A DNA stretch of 11,880 nucleotides, from contig WTHW01000200.1 in NCBI GenBank assembly GCA_011526395.1, positions 1 through 11,880 of the forward strand, in the 5' to 3' direction. Origin of the DNA: Alphaproteobacteria bacterium. GTDB lineage: Bacteria > Pseudomonadota > Alphaproteobacteria > Puniceispirillales > Puniceispirillaceae. The position numbers and the translations under genes are program-made. Positions 7,287 through 11,880 of the stretch are shown one piece after another. Each line of letters opens with the position of its first letter. Positions within the stretch are counted from its first letter, which is position 1. The notes beneath the pieces are model-generated. The model was not told the DNA's origin. It saw only the letters and a program-made list of their open reading frames with translations, and made no database searches.

Positions 7287-7424
7287 CTAGCGGGGCAATT
7301 GTTCGTTCGGCACCACTTTAGATACTGTTTTTGTTGGTGCTGGTATCTGCACTGTTGATAAATAGCCAACACTGATAACAGTCAGCGCCACCACAGCTAG
7401 GGCGATAAGTCCTGATTTTTTCAT
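7287..7424 (-). CDS. Small single-pass membrane protein (45 residues), function unknown
   Basis: A short gene of 45 codons plus TAG. The protein begins MKKSG, has a hydrophobic stretch of about 17 residues (LIALAVVALTVISVGYL, 6-22) and ends in a short polar tail with IPAPTKTVSKVVPNEQLPR. This is either an N-terminal membrane anchor with a periplasmic tail or an uncleaved signal. Support for it being real is a strong Shine-Dalgarno, AAGGAG (minus strand, 7440-7435), ten bases before the ATG, a sensible protein architecture and a fit into a region otherwise empty of genes. From memory, small alphaproteobacterial proteins with a similar IPAPT..V.KV.P...FPR tail exist, but I cannot confirm homology. 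It heads the minus-strand group that continues into the exported protein, xerD and accA. Confidence 0.72.
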   Translation of the reverse strand: MKKSGLIALAVVALTVISVGYLSTVQIPAPTKTVSKVVPNEQLPR

Positions 7425-7605
7425 GGCGCTATGGCTCCTTAAAACTTAACAATAATTATTCCGCTATAACTATTACATAGACTGGTCATAATATGCAATT
7501 ATGGCGGCATTTTGACATGATTGCCAAAACAGCTTTTATCTCATCGCCTCATCGATGACAGAATTCATTGTGATAGGCTGTTCATTCTGGGCCATATCAT
7601 GGTAA
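7425..7605. promoter_or_regulatory. Divergent intergenic region between the 45-residue protein gene and aroK
   Basis: This is the longest non-coding stretch of the window and separates two divergent gene groups. It holds the Shine-Dalgarno of the minus-strand small gene at 7435-7440, an AT-rich block around 7441-7500 where a minus-strand promoter must lie (a weak pair TTGCAT and TAATAG with a 17-base spacer can be read on that strand), and the better plus-strand promoter listed separately. I see no tRNA, riboswitch or repeat in it. Confidence 0.5.
7512..7539 (+). promoter_or_regulatory. Probable sigma-70-type promoter for the aroK operon
   Basis: A perfect -35 hexamer TTGACA (7512-7517) is followed after 16 bases by TTTTAT (7534-7539), which matches four of six -10 consensus positions. 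Transcription would start near 7546, giving a leader of about 60 bases to the first possible aroK start and about 140 to the latest one. It is the only convincing promoter upstream of the aroK-aroB-CNNM-DUF2889 group. Confidence 0.5.
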
Positions 7606-8223
7606 ATGATAGGGCAAGGCGGGCGTCCCATCATGGCAAGAAACATGAAAGAGACGAAACCTATTTTGAAAGTTGAAAGATATCTTATGCATAACTCACT
7701 TATGTTAATTGGGCTGATGGGATCTGGCAAAACCGTTCTGGGGCGCATGTTGGCGCAGTCTCTGGATACTGGCTTTGTTGATTCAGATAAGGCGATTGAA
7801 CAAGAAAGCGGATTGCGTATCACTGATATCTTTGAATTATATGGCGAGGACAAATTTCGCGAATTAGAACGGCGCGTGATTGCAAGATTAGTGACAGAGG
7901 AGACAGGCATTATCTCTGTTGGCGGCGGCGCATTTTGCCAAGCAGAGATAAGAGAACTTGCCAAAAAACATGTCACTTCAATCTGGCTACGCGCAACGCC
8001 AGAGACTTTATTATCACGTATGGATAATCTGTCATCGCGCCCATTGCTGGCAAAAGGCGACCCTCTAGTCACATTACAAAACCTGCATGAGCAGCGCTTT
8101 GATGATTATGCACAAGCCGATATTATTATTGATACAAATGGGTTATCATTACGCCAATCATTGGAAAAGATCCTCGCAAGGCTAGCAGATGATGATATGG
8201 CAAAGGATAAAGGCAAAATATGA
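7606..8223 (+). CDS. aroK: Shikimate kinase
   Basis: Shikimate kinase phosphorylates shikimate with ATP in the aromatic amino acid pathway. Numbered from 7606, the Walker A loop is G36-LMGSGK-T43, the shikimate-binding D59-x-D61 follows, then R85 in FRELERR, the glycine triplet G106-108, the LID arginine R145 in SSRPLL and R164 in QRFDDYAQAD. All key residues are present. The start is not settled: 7606 is the longest frame and gives 35 residues before the Walker loop, more than usual. In-frame ATGs at 7633, 7645 and 7687 (codons 10, 14, 28) are alternatives, none with a strong ribosome site; a GAAAGA seven bases from codon 28 is the best of a weak set. The TGA overlaps the aroB start as ATGA, indicating translational coupling. 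It leads the plus-strand operon. Confidence 0.94.
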   Translation: MIGQGGRPIMARNMKETKPILKVERYLMHNSLMLIGLMGSGKTVLGRMLAQSLDTGFVDSDKAIEQESGLRITDIFELYGEDKFRELERRVIARLVTEETGIISVGGGAFCQAEIRELAKKHVTSIWLRATPETLLSRMDNLSSRPLLAKGDPLVTLQNLHEQRFDDYAQADIIIDTNGLSLRQSLEKILARLADDDMAKDKGKI

Positions 8224-9323
8224 CAAAGATTGTCACTGTCGCACTTGGTGCGCGCTCTTATGATATCAAAATTGGGCAAGGGCTACTGGCGAATGCACAA
8301 GAGCATCTAAGCCCGTTTGTCAAAGACAGACATGTGGTTATTATAGCTGATGCCCATACAAAAGAGCTGTATCAGTCTGAGCTGGCGCACAATATAGAGC
8401 CGATTTGCCGGCGCGTTGATTGCTTGGATGTGCCTGCTGGCGAGCATAGCAAATCCTTATCGCAATTTGCTGAATTGATGGAAGATATCCTCGCCTTAGG
8501 CGTTGATCGCAAAACTGTGTTAATTGCACTTGGCGGCGGGGTCATTGGTGATTTGGTTGGCTATGCCGCGGCAAGCTTATTACGCGGTGTTGATTTCATC
8601 CAAATTCCAACAAGCTTGCTTGCCCAAGTTGACAGTTCAGTCGGTGGCAAGACAGGTATCAATGCACGTGTTGGCAAAAATCTGATTGGGGCATTCTACC
8701 AGCCGAAATTAGTGCTAGCTGATAGCGATGTGTTGCGCACACTTGATGAGCGGCAAATGCGCGCTGGCTATGCTGAAATTGTGAAATATGGCTTGCTAGG
8801 TGACGCCTCATTTTTTGAATGGCTAGAAGCACATGGCGAAGATGTGTTGAATAATGAGCCTGAGGCTATCGCGCATGCTGTTATGACAAGCTGTATGGCA
8901 AAAGCGCAAATTGTATCAGATGATGAGACAGAAGCCGGTAAAAGAGCCTTGTTAAATCTAGGTCATACATTTGCCCATGCCTTTGAGGCTGAGGCAGGAT
9001 ATGATGGCAGATTATTACATGGGGAAGCTGTGGCTGTTGGTCTTGGTCTTGCCTTTGAGTTTTCAGCCGAGCTTGGCAGAGCCAATGGCCAAGATGCGAG
9101 CCGGGTAAAAGCACATCTTGCCAAAATGGGGCTTCCCTGTTCGATAGCAGACTTGCCAGCAGGTCAAGCTGACGCTGGGCGACTTGTTAGCCATATGATG
9201 AAAGACAAAAAGACAAATAATGGTATTTTGACATTCATTTTGGTCACAGAAATTGGCAAATCAGAGATTGTCAGCCATATTGATAGCAACGATGTTATTC
9301 GCTTTTTGGAGAGCCGAAACTAA
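8220..9323 (+). CDS. aroB: 3-dehydroquinate synthase
   Basis: AroB, 367 residues, the usual length. It converts DAHP to 3-dehydroquinate, the second step of the shikimate pathway, using NAD+ and a divalent metal. The NAD-binding glycine loop GGGVIGDLVGY (105-115) and the segments LAQVDSSVGGKTGIN (134-148) and KNLIGAFYQP (153-162) are canonical. The metal ligands appear as E186 (GYAEIVKYG), H249 (NLGHTFAHAFE) and H267 (LLHGEAVAVG), matching the known glutamate and two histidines of the family. The C-terminal MKDKKTNNG is also conserved. The ATG overlaps the aroK stop by 4 bases and the TAA directly abuts the next ATG, so it is translated inside one operon with its neighbours. Confidence 0.97.
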   Translation: MTKIVTVALGARSYDIKIGQGLLANAQEHLSPFVKDRHVVIIADAHTKELYQSELAHNIEPICRRVDCLDVPAGEHSKSLSQFAELMEDILALGVDRKTVLIALGGGVIGDLVGYAAASLLRGVDFIQIPTSLLAQVDSSVGGKTGINARVGKNLIGAFYQPKLVLADSDVLRTLDERQMRAGYAEIVKYGLLGDASFFEWLEAHGEDVLNNEPEAIAHAVMTSCMAKAQIVSDDETEAGKRALLNLGHTFAHAFEAEAGYDGRLLHGEAVAVGLGLAFEFSAELGRANGQDASRVKAHLAKMGLPCSIADLPAGQADAGRLVSHMMKDKKTNNGILTFILVTEIGKSEIVSHIDSNDVIRFLESRN

Positions 9324-10628
9324 ATGCTAGACACGCTATTAGAGCTTGGCGCAGCAATTTTATTATTGATATTTTTATCTGCCTTTTTTTCAAGTGCAGA
9401 AACAGCCCTGACGGCTGCCTCTGATGCGCGTATGCGGCAATTGGCACGCAAAGGCTCGCGGCGCGCTGCCACGGTTGAAAAATTGCGTAAAGATAAAGAA
9501 ACGCTTATCGGTGCGATTTTGATTGGCAATAATGCGGTCAATGTATTTGCCTCTGCAGTTGCCACCTCGGCCGCCCTTGCCATTTTCGGGGATAGCGGGC
9601 TTGTCTATGCCACATTGTTTATGACTATCTTGCTTGTGATTTTTGCTGAAGTTCTGCCGAAAACATATGCATTTAATCACGCTGATAGATTTGCGTTGCG
9701 CATTGCCCAACCTATCAGGCTGGTTGTATTTATATTATCGCCTCTTGCATTGACGGTGCGCTGGCTTGCCAAAATTATCATCGGCCATACGCCCGCAAGC
9801 GAGGATGAGCGTGATGAGGAATTGCGCGGCATGATAGAATTGCATGGTGAAGGCGCTGATGCTGAGGGCGAAGAGACAACAGCTATGTTGTCATCTGTTC
9901 TTGATCTAGGTGATGTGAAAGTTGATGAGATTATGACTCATCGCGCCTCTGTTTCGATGATAAATGCAGATGATGACCCTGAAGATATTGTGCGGTTTGT
10001 TTTAACATCGCCTCATACACGCCATCCGATTTATAAAGATAGCACCGAGAATATCATCGGCGTCTTGCATGTGAAATCGTTATTGCTGGCATTGCAGAAG
10101 GCAAGTGAAGAAAACAACCTTGCCACGCTTGATATCACAGATGTCGCACAAGACCCTTACTTCATCCCTGAGACAACAGATCTGTTTGAACAATTACAAG
10201 CCTTCCGCGCGCGCCGTGAGCATTTTGCCCTTGTGATTGATGAATATGGCGCCTTTCAGGGCATTGTGACGCTTGAGGATATCTTAGAAGAAATTGTCGG
10301 CGATATTGATGATGAGACTGATGTCGCCCTTGCCGGATGTGTGCCGCAAGCAGATGGCACATGGCTTGTTGATGGGACGATCACCATCCGTGATTTAAAC
10401 CGGACATTAAATTGGGACCTGCCTGATGAAAAAGCATCTACTATCGCAGGGCTTGTTTTGATTGAATCACGAACCATCCCATCCGTTGGCCAAGAATTCC
10501 GTTTCCATAATACAAGATTTACAATTATGGAACGAGAAGGTGTGCAAATCACCAAAATCAAAATAGCTGGTGATAGTGGCAAATCTGAAATGGCGGTGCT
10601 AAATCCCGCATCGCAGGAGACAGCATAA
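9324..10628 (+). CDS. CNNM/HlyC-CorC family membrane protein (DUF21, CBS pair, CorC_HlyC domain)
   Basis: A 434-residue inner-membrane protein. The N-terminal DUF21/CNNM domain has the signature FFSSAETALTA (21-31), transmembrane segments near 5-22, 62-88, 93-111 and 125-148, and the motif FAEVLPKTYA (107-116). A CBS pair follows at about 203-260 (IMTHRASVSMI) and 272-335 (HFALVIDEYGAFQGIVTLED), then a C-terminal CorC_HlyC transporter-associated domain with DGTITIRDLNR. Relatives include Mg2+/Na+ exchangers (CNNM/CorB) and proteins historically misnamed hemolysins (TlyC/HlyC). A role in Mg2+ homeostasis with nucleotide control through the CBS pair is inferred from the family. The ATG follows the aroB stop with no gap and has GGAGAG (9308-9313) ten bases upstream. 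The TAA shares one base with the DUF2889 start. Confidence 0.94.
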   Translation: MLDTLLELGAAILLLIFLSAFFSSAETALTAASDARMRQLARKGSRRAATVEKLRKDKETLIGAILIGNNAVNVFASAVATSAALAIFGDSGLVYATLFMTILLVIFAEVLPKTYAFNHADRFALRIAQPIRLVVFILSPLALTVRWLAKIIIGHTPASEDERDEELRGMIELHGEGADAEGEETTAMLSSVLDLGDVKVDEIMTHRASVSMINADDDPEDIVRFVLTSPHTRHPIYKDSTENIIGVLHVKSLLLALQKASEENNLATLDITDVAQDPYFIPETTDLFEQLQAFRARREHFALVIDEYGAFQGIVTLEDILEEIVGDIDDETDVALAGCVPQADGTWLVDGTITIRDLNRTLNWDLPDEKASTIAGLVLIESRTIPSVGQEFRFHNTRFTIMEREGVQITKIKIAGDSGKSEMAVLNPASQETA

Positions 10629-11212
10629 TGGCCTTATCAGAACCAGCGGCGCGCCAACCTGCCCATCGCAGGACCATCACACTTGACGGCTTTGCAAGAG
10701 ATGATGGCCATTTCGATATTGAAGCGGAACTGGTTGATATCAAGCATCATAGCTTTCCCTCGCGCGCGCATGGCGAGATTAAAAAAGGCCAAGCGCTTCA
10801 TCATATGAAAGTGCGTGTCACTGTCTCTGAAGAGATGGAAATTATCGAGGCAGAAGCTGTCACATTGTCAGGCCCCTATCATGAATGCCCGCAAGGTGCG
10901 CTTGCTATCAAGCATCTGATTGGCAAGAAGATACAACCTGGCTGGCAGAAAATTGTAAAGCGCGCCATTGGCGGGATGCAAGGCTGCACGCATATCACAG
11001 AGCTGATGGGGCCTGTTGCGACTGTGGCCTTTCAAACGATATTTGGCGAAAAAGCACGACGCGCAAGACAAAACGCGCCGCAAGATAGTAAGACCGAGAC
11101 AGCGGCAACAAATAAAGCCTTATTGAATAGCTGTTATGCGCTATCGGAGGGTAAATCTGCGGCGCTTTGGAATTGGGGCATCCCGCTTGATTCTGAAAAT
11201 GAAAAGAGCTGA
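10628..11212 (+). CDS. DUF2889 family protein
   Basis: A 194-residue soluble protein matching the pattern I know for DUF2889: an N-terminal R-R-T-I-T-LDGFARDDGHFDIE region, then ELVDIK, an LHHMKVRVTV segment, PYHECP (83-88), a GW (105-106), and the highly conserved GGMQGCTHITELMGP (115-129), with VATVAFQTI next. H58, H59, C87, C120 and H122 would be candidate metal ligands, but that is only an inference from residue type. No biochemical function is known to me. The start is well supported by AGGAGA (10615-10620) seven bases before the ATG, and it overlaps the transporter stop as TAATG, so its translation is tied to that of the CNNM gene. The last 45 residues are polar and probably less conserved. 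It converges on bolA with a 7-base gap. Confidence 0.85.
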   Translation: MALSEPAARQPAHRRTITLDGFARDDGHFDIEAELVDIKHHSFPSRAHGEIKKGQALHHMKVRVTVSEEMEIIEAEAVTLSGPYHECPQGALAIKHLIGKKIQPGWQKIVKRAIGGMQGCTHITELMGPVATVAFQTIFGEKARRARQNAPQDSKTETAATNKALLNSCYALSEGKSAALWNWGIPLDSENEKS

Positions 11213-11219
11213 GGCAGCG

Positions 11220-11477
11220 TTATTTCACAATCGTGATTTGTAAGGCATGGATAGGTCCTGCCAATAAATCTGCCACTGCCTGATTGACCATACGGTGGCT
11301 GGCAACACGGCTTTTGCCATCAAATGCAGATGATGCAATTTTCAACTCGAAATGACTTTGCCCGCCAGCTGGCGCACCGCTATGTCCCGCGTGATGATGA
11401 CTGACATCTGTGATTTCCAAAATCGTTGGTGCAAATGCGTCTGTTAGTGCGCGTGCCATGATCTCTTTTACAAGCAT
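11220..11477 (-). CDS. bolA: BolA family protein
   Basis: An 85-residue BolA-family protein, near normal length. The core SHHHAGHSG (26-34), HFELKIASSAFDGKSRV (42-58) and SHRMVNQAV are typical; H61 is the invariant C-terminal histidine that ligates Fe-S clusters in BolA-glutaredoxin complexes, and H28/H29/H32 form the usual histidine-rich turn. BolA proteins work with CGFS monothiol glutaredoxins in iron-sulfur and iron homeostasis, and E. coli BolA also acts as a transcription factor affecting cell shape. The ATG at 11477 has AAAGGG seven bases upstream on the minus strand; a second in-frame ATG is at codon 7. It is divergent from the J-domain protein gene, a pairing I associate with Alphaproteobacteria, and convergent with the DUF2889 gene. 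The glutaredoxin in this window is the dithiol type, not the expected partner. Confidence 0.93.
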   Translation of the reverse strand: MLVKEIMARALTDAFAPTILEITDVSHHHAGHSGAPAGGQSHFELKIASSAFDGKSRVASHRMVNQAVADLLAGPIHALQITIVK

Positions 11478-11506
11478 TTTTTAGCCCTTTAGTTCGATAC
11501 TGCATC

Positions 11507-11534
11507 TTGTTTTACCATAGTTGCACTTTATACT
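11507..11534 (+). promoter_or_regulatory. Probable promoter of the J-domain protein gene, placing transcription start at the ATG
   Basis: TTGTTT (11507-11512) and TATACT (11529-11534) are separated by 16 bases. The -10 matches five of six consensus positions, while the -35 matches three. Only seven bases lie between the -10 and the ATG at 11542, which would put transcription start at or within a base or two of the start codon and yield a leaderless mRNA. Confidence 0.45.
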
Positions 11535-11541
11535 CTTTATT

Positions 11542-11880
11542 ATGCGATTTACGAAACCAAATCATGTTGATCTGCCAGATCTTGGCTTTGCTGAATTTAA
11601 GAAATCAGCCAAAGAAGAGGTGCGCTTATGTGAAGCGCCAAATTGCACACAAGAAGGTGAATTCCCTGCCCCAAAAAGCCGCGACTCTTTGCGTGAATAT
11701 CGCTATTTCTGTCTTGCTCATGTGCGTGAATATAATAAAAATTGGAATTATTTTTCAGGCATGGGCGGCGCCGCGCTAGAGCAGGCTATCAGAGATGCCA
11801 CCTCATGGGAGCGTCCGTCTTGGAAATTTGGGACAGGCAATGCCAAGCCCTATCGCGCAGAGGATTTATCAGATGTCTTT
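11542..11880 (+). CDS. J-domain-type (DnaJ-like) protein with N-terminal Cys/His cluster, partial at 3' end
   Basis: The frame is open from the ATG to the window edge, giving 113 visible residues with no stop. The region C30-x4-C35 (LCEAPNC), APKSRD (43-48), YFCLAHVREYNKNWNYFSGM with C57-x2-H60, and the following tail match the N-terminal part of the alphaproteobacterial J-domain proteins commonly found divergent from bolA. In that family a C-terminal J domain, which stimulates the ATPase of an Hsp70 partner, lies further on; it would be beyond this window, so the J domain itself is not seen. C30, C35, C57 and H60 could bind zinc. There is no Shine-Dalgarno before the ATG; the preceding bases are CTTTATT, and an upstream in-frame TAG at 11518 limits any extension to a TTG at 11521. 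A promoter -10 lies seven bases upstream, suggesting leaderless translation. Confidence 0.8.
   Translation, partial: MRFTKPNHVDLPDLGFAEFKKSAKEEVRLCEAPNCTQEGEFPAPKSRDSLREYRYFCLAHVREYNKNWNYFSGMGGAALEQAIRDATSWERPSWKFGTGNAKPYRAEDLSDVF

Noticed and set aside
7536..8072. 178-codon minus-strand frame opposite aroK
   Set aside because: It is antisense to conserved shikimate kinase motifs, has no ribosome site or recognisable domain, and reflects codon bias of the true gene.
11507..11779. 90-codon plus-strand frame at the window end
   Set aside because: It is in a different frame from the open J-protein gene, whose Cys/His motifs match a known family; the 90-codon product looks like nothing.

Overview
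The window reads as chromosomal DNA of an alphaproteobacterium. The evidence is gene content and order: a mutT / NDUFAF5-like methyltransferase / comF / grxC / Nit-family amidase group, an exported protein-xerD-accA group lying divergent from aroK-aroB-CNNM transporter, and bolA divergent from a J-domain protein gene are all arrangements I associate with Rhodospirillales-like Alphaproteobacteria. Base composition is moderate rather than GC-rich, Leu TTA and Arg AGA/AGG codons are common, and coding density is very high with several overlapping gene ends. This would fit a streamlined marine lineage such as SAR116, but the clade is a guess from style, not a demonstrated placement. I see no mobile element, CRISPR array, tRNA or rRNA.

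Layout. Bases 23-427 (+) hold a MutT-type Nudix hydrolase. It meets tail to tail, with stop codons overlapping, a methyltransferase on the minus strand (424-1296). That gene is divergent from comF (1355), with a perfect inverted repeat in the short shared region. comF, grxC and a Nit1/Nit2-like amidase (1355-3256, +) probably form one unit. From 7424 down to 3269 (-) lie a previously easy-to-miss 45-residue membrane protein, a large exported helical protein of unknown function, xerD and accA. The large gene overlaps xerD by 8 bases. From 7606 to 11212 (+) runs a tight operon: aroK, aroB, a CNNM/CorC-type membrane protein and a DUF2889 protein, joined by ATGA, zero-gap and TAATG junctions. bolA (-) and a J-domain-type protein (+, cut by the window end) diverge at 11478-11541.

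Function. Most genes are core housekeeping: nucleotide-pool sanitation (MutT), glutathione/redox chemistry (Grx, Nit1-like amidase, and BolA, whose family partners glutaredoxins in Fe-S handling), the carboxyltransferase of acetyl-CoA carboxylase (AccA), chromosome dimer resolution (XerD), and two shikimate-pathway enzymes (AroK, AroB). I did not find a clearly new multi-gene system. The parts least explained are the exported 678-residue protein with its acidic linker, the 45-residue membrane protein upstream of it, and the DUF2889 protein coupled to the CNNM transporter. Smaller regulatory points are the dyad before comF and an apparently leaderless J-protein gene.
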